Source of the DNA: Kribbella pittospori
Lineage (GTDB): Bacteria; Actinomycetota; Actinomycetes; Propionibacteriales; Kribbellaceae
Direction: 5' to 3'
Assembly (NCBI RefSeq): GCF_004331465.1
Contig: NZ_SJKB01000001.1
Location: forward strand, 124,001 to 188,000
DNA: 64,000 nucleotides
This document shows, one piece after another, positions 15,681 to 24,939 of this stretch. Every line of letters begins with the position of its first letter. The first letter of the stretch is position 1. Made by a program: the position numbers and the translations under genes. The notes beneath the pieces are model-generated. The model was not told where the DNA came from, did no database searches, and worked only from the letters and a program-made list of their open reading frames with translations.

Positions 15681-17342
15681 ATGCGCTCATCCGTGAGCAA
15701 AATCGCCGCGCTGGCCGCGGCCGGAGCACTCGCCCTGGTGGCGTGCAGCTCGGACAAGTCGGCGAAGGGGGCGGCGAACGAGACGACGGCGGACGGCAAG
15801 GTCGTCATCGACACCTTCACGCCGTCGGACCAGACGATGAACCTGGACACCAACCGGGTCACGAAGATCATGAGCGACAAGTTCAAGATCCAGTTCCGCT
15901 GGCAGACCACCACGTTCGACGCCGGGCCGGCCAAGGAGAAGCGCCAGATCGCGCTGGCCAGCAACGACTACCCGGACCTGTTCTTCCTGATCCCGTGGGT
16001 CGACGCCTTCACCCAGGCCGAGGTGCTCAAGCTCGGTCAGCAGGGTGTCGCGGTCCCGCTCGAGCAGCTGATCAAGGACAACGCGCCGAACATCCAGAAG
16101 GCGCTGGACTCGAACAAGACCTACAAGGAGATGTCGACCGCGCCCGACGGTCACATCTACGCGCTGCCGCAGTGGGCCGACTGCTACCACTGCACGTACT
16201 CGGACAAGCTGTGGATGAACAGCACCTGGCTGAAGAAGCTCGGCCTGCAGGTGCCGAAGACGACCGAGGACCTGCGCAAGGTGCTCGAGGCGTTCAAGAC
16301 CAAGGACCCGAACGGCAACGGCAAGGCCGACGAGATCCCGATGACGTCCGACGTCCAGGACAGCGCGCTGATCCCGTACCTGATGGGCGCCTTCGCCTAC
16401 GACCCGGTCGGCGCGAACAACGGCGTCCGGTCGCTGCTCACGCTGAACGGCGACAAGGTCGTGACGCCGGTGACCTCGCCGGAGTGGAAGGAGGGGCTGA
16501 AGTACATCGCCTCCCTCTACAAGGAAGGCCTGATCGACCAGGCCGCCTTCACCCAGAACGCGCAGGCACTGCAGGCCCAGGGCAACAACCCGAAGGCGAT
16601 CACGCTCGGCTCGGTGCCGGTGCTGCACCCGTACATCTTCGTCCAGGCCGACTCCAAGGACGGCCGGGACAAGCAGTACGACGCCGTACCGCCGCTGACC
16701 GGTCCGGACGGCAAGAGCTTCACGGGCTGGAACTACCCGACCTCCACCGGCTACACGTTCATGCTGACCAACAAGGCCAGCAAGGAGGCCCAGGTCGCGG
16801 CGATCAAGATGCTCGACTACATCTACACCGACGAGGGCCAGATGATCACCAACATGGGCCCGGAGGGTGTCGGCTGGACGAAGCCCGGGCCTGGTGACAT
16901 CGCGCTGGACGACAAGACCAAGCCGCTGTACAAGCCGGTGCAGAACGCGCCGAAGAACATCAGCTGGGGCGCGCTGGGTCAGTACAACAACACGCTCGCC
17001 TACCGCAACGCGCAGGTGGTGCCGGCCGATATCTACACCGGCGCAGGCTACGAGCGGCGGCTGTTCCAGGCGACCAAGCTGTACGACGGTCACCAGGACA
17101 AGGCGCAGTACTTCCCGCAGACCTCGGTCTGGCCGGACCCGAGCCTGAGCGGTGAGCTCGCGACCCTGCAGACGAACCTCAACACCTACGTGAACCAGAA
17201 CCAGTTGGCCTTCATCACCGGGTCGAAGAACATCGACACCGACTGGGACGCGTACGTGAAGGGACTCGACAGCACCGGGATGCCGCGGTACCTGGAGATC
17301 AACCAGCAGGCCTACGACAAGTACAAGTCCGGGAGCAAGTAA
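15681..17342 (+). CDS. Extracellular sugar-binding lipoprotein, LplA/family 1
   Basis: 553 residues. A lipoprotein signal ends in the lipobox LVAC (Cys22). The mature protein is a long family-1 receptor of the LplA/YtcQ type. It is rich in aromatic residues, with an ATSxxxYALPQWADCYH-like hinge segment around residues 150-175. It delivers an oligosaccharide to the two permeases. GAAGGG lies upstream of the ATG. The linked GH95 enzyme suggests fucosylated or galactosylated glycans as the ligand (inference). Confidence 0.88.
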   Translation: MRSSVSKIAALAAAGALALVACSSDKSAKGAANETTADGKVVIDTFTPSDQTMNLDTNRVTKIMSDKFKIQFRWQTTTFDAGPAKEKRQIALASNDYPDLFFLIPWVDAFTQAEVLKLGQQGVAVPLEQLIKDNAPNIQKALDSNKTYKEMSTAPDGHIYALPQWADCYHCTYSDKLWMNSTWLKKLGLQVPKTTEDLRKVLEAFKTKDPNGNGKADEIPMTSDVQDSALIPYLMGAFAYDPVGANNGVRSLLTLNGDKVVTPVTSPEWKEGLKYIASLYKEGLIDQAAFTQNAQALQAQGNNPKAITLGSVPVLHPYIFVQADSKDGRDKQYDAVPPLTGPDGKSFTGWNYPTSTGYTFMLTNKASKEAQVAAIKMLDYIYTDEGQMITNMGPEGVGWTKPGPGDIALDDKTKPLYKPVQNAPKNISWGALGQYNNTLAYRNAQVVPADIYTGAGYERRLFQATKLYDGHQDKAQYFPQTSVWPDPSLSGELATLQTNLNTYVNQNQLAFITGSKNIDTDWDAYVKGLDSTGMPRYLEINQQAYDKYKSGSK

Positions 17343-17348
17343 CTCCTC

Positions 17349-19631
17349 ATGTCCCACGAACTGTGGTTCCGCATGCCCGCGCCGGACTGGTTCGAGGCGT
17401 TGCCGCTGGGCAACGGTCACCTCGGTGCCAAGGTGTTCGGCCGGGTCGGTGTGGAGCGGATCGCCCTCAACCTCGACGACGTGTGGTCCGGTGACGGCCC
17501 GCGCGAGCTGACGGTGCCGGACGGTCCCGAGGTGCTGGCCGACGTACGGCGGTTGTTGCTGGAGGACGGTGATCGGCTGGCCGCGACTGAGCGGACCCGG
17601 GCGTTGCAGGGACCGCTGGTGGAGTCGTACCAGCCGCTCGCCGACCTGCTGATCAAGGCGCCCGGAGAACCACAGGAGTACCGACGGAGTCTGGACCTCC
17701 GAGCCGGGATCGCCGCCGTCGACTACACAGTCGACGGCGTGCGATTCTGCCGGGAGACGTACGTGTCCACGCCGGACCAGGTGATGGTGTGGACGATCAC
17801 GGCCGACCGGCCGGGTGCGATCGATCTCGACCTGAGCCTCGAGAGCTCGCATCCGGTTCGGGTCGAGGTTGCTGATGGCACCTACGGTGTCGTCGGTCAC
17901 GCGCCGTCTGATCTGACGATCGAGTACCGGCAGAGTCCGGACCCGATCCGGTACCGCGACGGTCACGGCATCGGCTTCGGTGCGGCCCTTCGCGTGGCCA
18001 ACCTGGGCGGCATCGTGGACGTTGCCGATGCGGGTGTCTCGGTCCGCGGGGCCGACAGTGTGACGGTGTTGTTGTCGGCGGCAAGTACGTTCGCCGGATG
18101 GTCCGTGCCGCCCGGCCGTGATCCGCTGGTGGCATTGCGGGAGGCGATCGGCGTCCTGGATGCGGTTGCCTTGGACAAGCTTCGTGAGCGGCACGTCGAG
18201 GATCACATCGAGTTGTACGACCGCGCCGAGTTGGTGCTGGGTGAGCCCAGTGATGTGCCGACCGATGAGCGGATCAAGGCGGTGGCTGCCGGGGGCAACG
18301 ATCCGGATCTGGTCGCGTTGATGTTCGGTTTCGGGCGGTATCTGCTGATGGCGTCATCTCGGCCCGGGACTCAGGCCGCCAACTTGCAAGGCATCTGGAA
18401 CCAGGACCGCCGGCCGATGTGGGCGAGCGACTGGACCAACAACATCAACACCCAGATGAACTACTGGCCGGCGGATCTGACCGGCCTGGGGGAGTGCTTC
18501 GACCCGCTCACCGACCTGCTCGAGGGCCTGGCGTCGTCGGGCGCGGAGACTGCGCGAATCCTCTACGACGCTCCCGGCTGGGTCTCGCATCACAACGCTG
18601 ACATCTGGCGTGCGACCTGGCCGGTCGGCGAAGGTGGCGACGACCCGGTGTGGTCGATGTGCGCGACCTGTGGCGTTTGGCTGACCGCGCATCTCATGGA
18701 GCACTACCGCTTCCAGCTCGACTCGGGCTTCTTGCGGGACCGCGCGTACCCACTGATCGCGGGTGCGGCGGAGTTCGTGCTGTCGATGCTGGTCGAGGAT
18801 GACGACGGCCGGTTGCAGTTCATTCCGTCGACCGCGCCCGAGCACCACTTCATCCTTCCGTCCGGTGAGAAGGCGTCCGTCGACCTGACGTCGACGTACG
18901 ACATCTGGTTGATCCGCGAGCTGTTCGCGAACCTGTGCGAGGCCGAGGAGGTGCTGGGGATCAGTTCCGACCTCGCCGTACGGGCCGCGGCCGCACGAGA
19001 CCGTCTGCCTTCGGTTCGGATCACGCCGGACGGACGGCTGTTCGAATGGCCGACCGACTGGAAGCCGTCGGAGCCCGACCACCGCCATCAGTCGCATCTC
19101 TATGGGCTCTATCCGGGCGCGGAGATCGACCCAACGCGTACGCCGGAACTGGCCGCGGCCGCTCGTACTTCGCTGGAGTTGCGGACTGCGGATGCGACCA
19201 ACGGTGGATGGACTGCTGCGTGGTTGGTCGCTCTCTGGGCGCGGCTGTTTGAGCCGGAGAAGGCGGCGGAGGTGATCCGTGACTATCTGAGCCGACTGGT
19301 CTCGGACAACCTGCTGCATCGCGACGGCGACATCTTCCAGATCGACGCGAACTTCGGTATGACCGGGTGCATCGCCGAGTTGTTGATCCAGAGCCACACC
19401 GACACGATTCGGTTGCTGCCGGCGTTGCCTGCGGATTGGCCGGACGGATCGTTCCGCGGCCTGCGGGCTCGGGGCGGTCTGAGCTTCGATGTCAGTTGGA
19501 GGGATGGTCGGTTGACGGCCGCGTCTGTGGTCGCGGCGCAGGGCGGTACTTACCGGATCGCGTTGCCCGACGGCGAGGTGACGGTGGAGTTGCCGGCGGG
19601 CCAACAGGTGGACCTGGTTAGGACTGCCTAA
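17349..19631 (+). CDS. Glycoside hydrolase family 95 (alpha-L-fucosidase-type)
   Basis: 760 residues, the usual length of the family without extra modules. The N-terminus has the WFEALPLGNGHLGAKVFG opening of GH95. The (alpha/alpha)6 barrel shows NNINTQMNYWPA, STAPEHHF (likely acid Glu) and IDANFGMTGCIAELL (Asp). GH95 enzymes are inverting alpha-1,2-L-fucosidases or alpha-galactosidases. No signal peptide is present, so it works in the cytoplasm on sugars imported by the transporter just upstream (6-bp gap). Its stop codon lies inside the iron box of the next gene. Confidence 0.85.
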   Translation: MSHELWFRMPAPDWFEALPLGNGHLGAKVFGRVGVERIALNLDDVWSGDGPRELTVPDGPEVLADVRRLLLEDGDRLAATERTRALQGPLVESYQPLADLLIKAPGEPQEYRRSLDLRAGIAAVDYTVDGVRFCRETYVSTPDQVMVWTITADRPGAIDLDLSLESSHPVRVEVADGTYGVVGHAPSDLTIEYRQSPDPIRYRDGHGIGFGAALRVANLGGIVDVADAGVSVRGADSVTVLLSAASTFAGWSVPPGRDPLVALREAIGVLDAVALDKLRERHVEDHIELYDRAELVLGEPSDVPTDERIKAVAAGGNDPDLVALMFGFGRYLLMASSRPGTQAANLQGIWNQDRRPMWASDWTNNINTQMNYWPADLTGLGECFDPLTDLLEGLASSGAETARILYDAPGWVSHHNADIWRATWPVGEGGDDPVWSMCATCGVWLTAHLMEHYRFQLDSGFLRDRAYPLIAGAAEFVLSMLVEDDDGRLQFIPSTAPEHHFILPSGEKASVDLTSTYDIWLIRELFANLCEAEEVLGISSDLAVRAAAARDRLPSVRITPDGRLFEWPTDWKPSEPDHRHQSHLYGLYPGAEIDPTRTPELAAAARTSLELRTADATNGGWTAAWLVALWARLFEPEKAAEVIRDYLSRLVSDNLLHRDGDIFQIDANFGMTGCIAELLIQSHTDTIRLLPALPADWPDGSFRGLRARGGLSFDVSWRDGRLTAASVVAAQGGTYRIALPDGEVTVELPAGQQVDLVRTA

Positions 19632-19636
19632 CCAAA
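19618..19636. promoter_or_regulatory. DtxR/IdeR-type iron box
   Basis: TTAGGACTGCCTAACCAAA matches the IdeR consensus TTAGGTTAGGCTAACCTAA at 14 of 19 positions. It is also the core of a perfect 8-4-8 dyad, TGGTTAGG and CCTAACCA, at 19615-19634. It lies 21 bp before the start of a siderophore-binding lipoprotein gene. Repression in iron-replete cells is inferred. Confidence 0.65.
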
Positions 19637-19657
19637 GTTGTTGTAGTCTCAACGTCC

Positions 19658-20674
19658 GTGAAGACGCGCATCGTAGTAGTCGTTACGGCAGCCCTGCTGG
19701 TGCTGGCCGGATGTGGTGGTGGCAACGACACCGGCAGTGCCGACACCGGGGTCGGTGACACCGACGTCGCGACCGGCGGACGGTTGTTCAAGACCGCGGA
19801 CGAGGACACCGCCAAGCTCGGCTCGGACGCGCAGCCGGGTGTCTTCCCGCGGACGGTCAAGCACGCGCTCGGTGAGGCGAAGCTGGACAAGAAGCCCGAG
19901 CGGGTCGTCGTACTGGACAGTGGTGAGCTGGACGACGTACTGGCGCTCGGCATCACCCCGGTCGGGATGGCGACGACCGCGGGGCAGGCCGGCGTCCCGT
20001 CGTACCTGGCCGACAAGGCGCAGGGGATCAAGACCGTCGGTGGGATCAGCGAGCTGAACCTGGAGGCGATCGCGGCGCTCAAGCCGGACCTGATCCTCGG
20101 CAGCAAGCTCCGCGCGAACGACCTGTACGACAAGCTGAACGCGATCGCGCCAACGGTGATGAGCATCCGGCCCGGGTTCCCGTGGAAGGAGAACTTCCTG
20201 CTGGTCGCGGACGCGGTCGGCGAGGAGGACAAGGCCACCGGGATCCTGAACGACTACCAGAAGCGTGCCGACGAGGTGAAGTCGAAGGTGGACGGTTCGC
20301 CGACGATCTCGCTGGTCCGGTTCCGGCCGGCGGAGATCCGGCTGTACGGGAACCTGTCCTTCATCGGTGTGATCCTGAAGGACATCGGGCTGCCGCGGCC
20401 GAAGATCCAGGACGTCCAGGATCTCGCGGTGGAGGTGTCGCAGGAGAACATCTCGCAGGCCGCCGGTGACTGGATCTTCTACTCCAGCTACGGCAAACCG
20501 AACACCACCGCCGAGAACACCGTTGTCAACGGCAACCTCTGGAAGGCGCTGCCGGCGGTGAAGGACGGTCACGTGGCCCGCGTCGACGACGAAGTCTGGT
20601 TCCTCGGGCTTGGGCCGCTCGGCGCCATGGACGTCCTCAACGACCTCGAAAAACTCCTCGGTACCACGGGATAG
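19658..20674 (+). CDS. Siderophore/iron ABC transporter substrate-binding lipoprotein (FecB/FhuD-like)
   Basis: 338 residues. The lipoprotein signal has a lipobox LAGC (Cys19). The class III binding-protein fold is shown by KPERVVVLDSGELDDVLALGI, LEAIAALKPDLILGS and a long central helix. It binds ferric siderophore at the cell surface. The start is GTG at 19658. A -10-like TAGTCT at 19644-19649 puts transcription start at or near the GTG, so the gene may be leaderless. No permease or ATPase is adjacent. The iron box upstream explains its regulation. Confidence 0.88.
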   Translation: MKTRIVVVVTAALLVLAGCGGGNDTGSADTGVGDTDVATGGRLFKTADEDTAKLGSDAQPGVFPRTVKHALGEAKLDKKPERVVVLDSGELDDVLALGITPVGMATTAGQAGVPSYLADKAQGIKTVGGISELNLEAIAALKPDLILGSKLRANDLYDKLNAIAPTVMSIRPGFPWKENFLLVADAVGEEDKATGILNDYQKRADEVKSKVDGSPTISLVRFRPAEIRLYGNLSFIGVILKDIGLPRPKIQDVQDLAVEVSQENISQAAGDWIFYSSYGKPNTTAENTVVNGNLWKALPAVKDGHVARVDDEVWFLGLGPLGAMDVLNDLEKLLGTTG

Positions 20675-20946
20675 TTCTTTCCCCAGCGAGCTACGCAGCC
20701 ACTCCTTCGTCGCGACCGCTACGCGCGCTCCCGCCCACCCGTCATTCCCTGCGGGCTCATCGCCCGCCGGGTGACGGACGGGTGGTTGCGGCCGGAGGTG
20801 GTTCGTTGAAGGCCTGCGCTCCCGCGGACCGCCAGGCCCATCACAATCGGTGGCACGGCGGCGCGACCAGCGGGGCGGACCTCGTACCCGACGCACTTGT
20901 GCTGGCCCGGCGGTCCGTCTGCCCCGGCGCGCTTCCCCGTCGGCCG
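20675..20946. other. Intergenic region with nested hairpins
   Basis: No gene is visible. CCACCCGTC (20735-20743) pairs with GACGGGTGG (20777-20785) and encloses GCGGGC/GCCCGC (20751-20756 and 20762-20767). It is a likely terminator of the iron-binding protein gene. Confidence 0.4.
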
Positions 20947-21366
20947 CTAGTTGGTGATTGGGAGGAGGTCGCGTTCGGCGAAGACCTTCTTCGCTGCGGT
21001 GACGGCGTTCAGGGCTCGGGGGAAGCCGCAGTAGCCGGCGGCGTGGGTGAGGGCTTCTACGATCTCGGTGGGGGTGAGGCCTACGTTGAGAGCGGTCTTC
21101 ACGTGGACTTCGAGTTGTGGTTCGCAGCCGCCGAGTGCGGTCAGGATGCCTAGCGTGACCAGTTGCCGTTGCTTGGGGTCGAGGCCGGGGCGGGCGTAGA
21201 TGTCGCCGAAGCCGAAGGCGACGATGTGGTGAGCGAGAGCGGGGGCGACGTCGGCGAGGCTGTCCATCACGCCGGGTGCTGATCCACCATCCACAGTGGT
21301 CAGTACCTCGAGACCTCGCTCGTACCGCTCTTGTTCCGCAGGGCTGTTGATGTCGGGTGCGGTCAT
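20947..21366 (-). CDS. Carboxymuconolactone decarboxylase-family protein
   Basis: 139 residues of the all-helical CMD/AhpD fold: RYERGLEVLTTVDGG, DPKQRQLVTLGILTALGG, and LTPTEIVEALTHAAGYCGFPRALNA. The peroxidase CxxC motif of AhpD is absent, so it is more like the gamma-carboxymuconolactone decarboxylase branch. The actual substrate is unknown. The ATG at 21366 is the only good start. Confidence 0.82.
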   Translation of the reverse strand: MTAPDINSPAEQERYERGLEVLTTVDGGSAPGVMDSLADVAPALAHHIVAFGFGDIYARPGLDPKQRQLVTLGILTALGGCEPQLEVHVKTALNVGLTPTEIVEALTHAAGYCGFPRALNAVTAAKKVFAERDLLPITN

Positions 21367-21391
21367 CCCCCGACGCTAACCGCGCCCGGGC

Positions 21392-22006
21392 TCAGTCCTG
21401 GGTGCGGCCGCGGTCGGTGACGGTGACGTCGGGGGCGTAGCGAGCGACGGCTGCTACGAGGTCGTCGTAGGGGAGGGGCCGGCCGAGGATTTCGACGGTG
21501 CCGGGCCAGCGGCAGGACGGGCCCCAGGTCCTCGAACTCCGGGCGAGCGAGGTTTCGTCGTGCACCAGGACGACGAGGTACGGTTCCCAGACCTCGTCGC
21601 CTTCGGCGTTCACCTCGTGCCGCTCCACCCGGCAGACACCGTGGACGTCGGGCCAGGCGATCATGCGGCGTTGCTCACCGCCCAGGTGAATCCCGGCCGC
21701 GTCGATCGACAGCAGTACGTCGTCGGAGTCGGCCTCACGCCGTTCCTCGATTGTTGTCACGGCACCGACCAGCAGCAGGACCGGAAGGCCGACCGCGAAG
21801 ATCAGCGGTGTTCCGCCGAAGGACAGCCAGATGGCCTCGAGCGGATCGCGGATCGGTTCGCCCCTGATCAGTTGCACGACGACGCAGAGCACGGTGAGCA
21901 GGACCATCAGCGCGAACAGCAGCGTGCCGAGGTACAGAACAGTCTTCGTCGTCCCGAGTCCGCGACGCTTGACGACGAACGGCTCGGCGGTCTGCACAGA
22001 CGGCAT
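21392..22006 (-). CDS. Two-helix membrane protein of unknown function
   Basis: I do not recognise the family. The 204-residue product has two hydrophobic helices (about residues 22-48 and 62-85), then a soluble domain with WPDVHGVCRVERHEV, which looks like a PH-like beta domain. ATG at 22006 was taken; a GTG at 22051 would add 15 residues, and neither has a clear ribosome-binding site. It is 25 bp from the carboxymuconolactone decarboxylase gene on the same strand. Confidence 0.6.
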   Translation of the reverse strand: MPSVQTAEPFVVKRRGLGTTKTVLYLGTLLFALMVLLTVLCVVVQLIRGEPIRDPLEAIWLSFGGTPLIFAVGLPVLLLVGAVTTIEERREADSDDVLLSIDAAGIHLGGEQRRMIAWPDVHGVCRVERHEVNAEGDEVWEPYLVVLVHDETSLARSSRTWGPSCRWPGTVEILGRPLPYDDLVAAVARYAPDVTVTDRGRTQD

Positions 22007-22067
22007 AGTCGCATTGTCGGCGCGCTCCGCAGTTCGCACCAGCCTCCTCACAGAACGCTAATCATTT

Positions 22068-22135
22068 CGGTCCGGACCGGTCCTTCGTACGGATGAAAAG
22101 GCGCGCCGGACCCTGCGTCGGCTTTGGTCCGGACC
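22068..22135. promoter_or_regulatory. Pair of GGTCCGGACC palindromes in a divergent promoter
   Basis: CGGTCCGGACCG at 22068-22079 is a perfect 12-bp palindrome, and GGTCCGGACC recurs at 22126-22135. Both lie between the divergent membrane-protein and phosphodiesterase genes, centred 57 bp apart. A third GGTCCGGACC is at 13398-13407. Confidence 0.4.
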
Positions 22136-22157
22136 GTGTGTCCGCAACAATCGCTGC

Positions 22158-23153
22158 ATGCCGGACCGCCAGACCGCTGTCGCAGCACCGAAACCGCCGT
22201 CGCGGGCCACTACCCGTGGGCGCGGCAAGAACGGCAAGTGGCGTCGTGGCTGGTTCATCGCCGTCCTCGCGGTGCTGTCCGCCCTACCGCTGCTCTTCCA
22301 CCGCTGGGTGCCGAACTCGGTCGGCAACCTAGGCAGCCTGCTCGACACCTTCCTGCCCTGGGTGGGCGTCGCCGTACCGGTTCTCGGTATCGCGGCCCTG
22401 GTACGACGCTCCGCCCTCGCCGGTGTCGCGTTGCTGGTGCCCGCGGTGGTGTGGGGCCTGATGTTCGGCAACCTGCTGATCCCCGGCAAGGGCGGCGGTG
22501 CGTACGACGTACGTGTCCTGTCGCACAACGTCGACGCGGACAACTCGAACCCGAAGGCGACCGCGCAGGACCTGCTCACCGCCGACGCGGACGTGATCGC
22601 CCTCGAGGAGGTCACCACGGCGGACATGAAGGTCTACAAGGCGGCGTTCGCCAAGACGTACCCGTACGAGGTGGCCCGCGACACCGTCGCCCTCTGGTCG
22701 AAGTTCCCGGTCGCGCAGAGCGAATCGGTCGACGTCGGCTTCAAGTGGACCCGCGCGCTGCGGGCCGAGGTGAGCACCCCGCAAGGCAAGGTGGCGGTGT
22801 ACGTCGCCCACCTCGCCTCCGTCCGGGTCGGCACCAGCGGCTTCACCTCGGACCAGCGCAACGACACGATCGAGGCGCTCGGCCGGCAGATCTCCGACGA
22901 GAAACTGGCCGGGGTGATCGTGATGGGCGACTTCAACGGTACGGCGAACGACCGCAGCCTGGCCCCGTTGACCACCGGACTGCGCTCGGCCCAGGGCGCG
23001 GCCGGCTACGGGTTCGGCTTCACCTGGCCGGCCAAGTTCCCGATGGCGCGGATCGACCACATCATGGTGCGCGGCGTCACACCGACCAAGGCCTGGGTGA
23101 TGAGCTCCACCGGCAGCGACCACCGCCCGGTCGTCGCCGAGATCCGCATCTAG
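22158..23153 (+). CDS. Membrane-anchored endonuclease/exonuclease/phosphatase-family protein, VanJ-like
   Basis: 331 residues. Three N-terminal membrane helices (about 30-120) precede an EEP catalytic domain. Landmarks are LSHNVDADN, DVIALEEVT (metal-binding Glu), VIVMGDFNGTA (Asp and Asn) and TGSDHRPVVAEI (Asp-His). VanJ and related proteins are membrane phosphatases with an extracytoplasmic EEP domain that confer teicoplanin resistance. Whether this one acts on lipid phosphates is inference. Confidence 0.78.
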   Translation: MPDRQTAVAAPKPPSRATTRGRGKNGKWRRGWFIAVLAVLSALPLLFHRWVPNSVGNLGSLLDTFLPWVGVAVPVLGIAALVRRSALAGVALLVPAVVWGLMFGNLLIPGKGGGAYDVRVLSHNVDADNSNPKATAQDLLTADADVIALEEVTTADMKVYKAAFAKTYPYEVARDTVALWSKFPVAQSESVDVGFKWTRALRAEVSTPQGKVAVYVAHLASVRVGTSGFTSDQRNDTIEALGRQISDEKLAGVIVMGDFNGTANDRSLAPLTTGLRSAQGAAGYGFGFTWPAKFPMARIDHIMVRGVTPTKAWVMSSTGSDHRPVVAEIRI

Positions 23154-23245
23154 CGCCGTGCGTCGGCGCGACCGTAGTTGAAAGCAGGAGTAACGTTCCT
23201 CACCGGTAATGCCACGATGCGTCACATCGAGGATCCGGAGGGCCG

Positions 23246-24925
23246 ATGCTCGCACTTGAATCCATCCTGAGGCTGGATGCCACGGCGATCGACTACATCA
23301 TCATCGCGACGTACTTCGTCTTCGTGCTCGGGATCGGGTACCTGGCCAAGAACGCGGTCTCCAACAGCCTGGACTTCTTCCTGTCCGGCCGCTCGCTGCC
23401 CGCCTGGGTGACCGGTCTGGCCTTCATCTCGGCCAACCTCGGCGCGATCGAGATCATGGGTATGTCGGCGAACGGCGCGCAGTACGGCATGCCGACCGTG
23501 CACTACTTCTGGATCGGCGCCGTCCCGGCGATGCTGTTCCTCGGCGTCGTGATGATGCCGTTCTACTACGGCTCCAAGGTGCGCAGCGTGCCGGAGTTCA
23601 TGCTGCGCCGCTTCGGCAAGCCGGCACACCTGGTGAACGCGATCAGCTTCGCCGTCGCCCAGGTGCTGATCGCCGGTGTGAACCTGTTCCTGCTCGCAAC
23701 CATCGTGAACGTGCTGCTCGGCTGGCCGATCTGGGTGTCGGTGATCGCGGCCGCGGCGATCGTGCTCAGTTACATCACCCTGGGCGGCCTGTCCGCGGCG
23801 ATCTACAACGAGGTGCTGCAGTTCTTCGTGATCGTGGCCGCGCTGCTGCCGCTGACGCTGGTCGGCCTGCACAAGGTCGGTGGCTGGGAGGGCCTGGTCG
23901 ACAAGGTCAGCGCGTCCCCGGGCGGCGCGGAGCAGATGAGCGCGTGGCCCGGTAACGCGCTGAGCGGGTTCACCTCGGACTTCCTGTCCGTCATCGGTCT
24001 GGTCTTCGGTCTCGGCTTCGTGCTGTCCTTCGGCTACTGGACGACGAACTTCGTCGAGGTCCAGCGGGCGATGGCGTCGAAGAACATGTCGGCGGCCCGG
24101 CGTACGCCGATCATCGGCTCGTACCCGAAGATGTTCATCCCGTTCATCGTGATCATCCCCGGCATCATCGCGGCCGTCATCGTGCCGGAACTGGCCCAGT
24201 TCAAGGCCAACGGGACCGGCGAGGTCACCTACAACGACGCGTTGCTGCTGCTGATGCGCGACCTGCTGCCCAACGGCATGCTCGGCTTGGCGATCACCGG
24301 TCTGCTGGCCTCCTTCATGGCCGGTATGGCGGCCAACCTCAGCTCGTTCAACACCGTCATGACCTACGACCTGATCGAGCGGTACATCGTCAAGGAACGC
24401 AGCGACGGCTTCTACCTGCGCACCGGTCGCTGGATCACCGTCGGCGGCACGCTGATCGCGATCGGTACGGCGGCGATCGCGTCCGGCTACAGCAACCTGA
24501 TGGACTACCTGCAGCAGTTGTTCTCGTTCTTCAACGCACCGCTGTTCGCCACGTTCATCCTCGGTATGTTCTGGAAGCGGATGACCGCGACCGCCGGGTG
24601 GACCGGTCTGGTCAGCGGTACGGCGACGGCGATCCTGGTCTTCGTCCTGTCCGAGAACGGCGTGATCGACCTGCCGGGCCAGGGAGCCAGCTTCGTCGGT
24701 GCTGGTGCCGCGTTCGTGGTCGACATCCTGATCAGCGTGCTGGTCAGCCTGGCGACGGTGCCCAAGCGGGACTCCGAACTGGTCGGCCTGGTCTATTCGC
24801 TGACACCAAAGGAACAACGGACCGAGGTGGCGCAGGTAGGCGACCACGGCTGGTACCGCAGGCCGGTGCTGCTGGCCGGCATCTCACTGACGATGGTCAT
24901 CGCCCTCAACATCATCTTCGGCTGA
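23246..24925 (+). CDS. Sodium:solute symporter (SSS family)
   Basis: 559 residues with about 14 helices. SSS signatures include DFFLSGRSLPAWVTGLAFISAN (helix 2) and SYITLGGLSAAIYNEVLQFF (helices 5-6). It belongs to the sugar/solute branch (SglT-like). The substrate is not evident; the oxidoreductase genes downstream suggest a sugar or polyol. The ATG at 23246 follows a GGAGGG. A small membrane protein gene follows after 14 bp. Confidence 0.87.
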   Translation: MLALESILRLDATAIDYIIIATYFVFVLGIGYLAKNAVSNSLDFFLSGRSLPAWVTGLAFISANLGAIEIMGMSANGAQYGMPTVHYFWIGAVPAMLFLGVVMMPFYYGSKVRSVPEFMLRRFGKPAHLVNAISFAVAQVLIAGVNLFLLATIVNVLLGWPIWVSVIAAAAIVLSYITLGGLSAAIYNEVLQFFVIVAALLPLTLVGLHKVGGWEGLVDKVSASPGGAEQMSAWPGNALSGFTSDFLSVIGLVFGLGFVLSFGYWTTNFVEVQRAMASKNMSAARRTPIIGSYPKMFIPFIVIIPGIIAAVIVPELAQFKANGTGEVTYNDALLLLMRDLLPNGMLGLAITGLLASFMAGMAANLSSFNTVMTYDLIERYIVKERSDGFYLRTGRWITVGGTLIAIGTAAIASGYSNLMDYLQQLFSFFNAPLFATFILGMFWKRMTATAGWTGLVSGTATAILVFVLSENGVIDLPGQGASFVGAGAAFVVDILISVLVSLATVPKRDSELVGLVYSLTPKEQRTEVAQVGDHGWYRRPVLLAGISLTMVIALNIIFG

Positions 24926-24939
24926 CGGGAGGTTCAGAA

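Noticed and set aside
15687..18206. Very long minus-strand open frame opposite the sugar-binding protein and GH95 genes
   Set aside because: It is an antisense shadow typical of high-GC DNA. The product is Arg/Asp/Val-rich with no family features, while the plus-strand genes are unambiguous.
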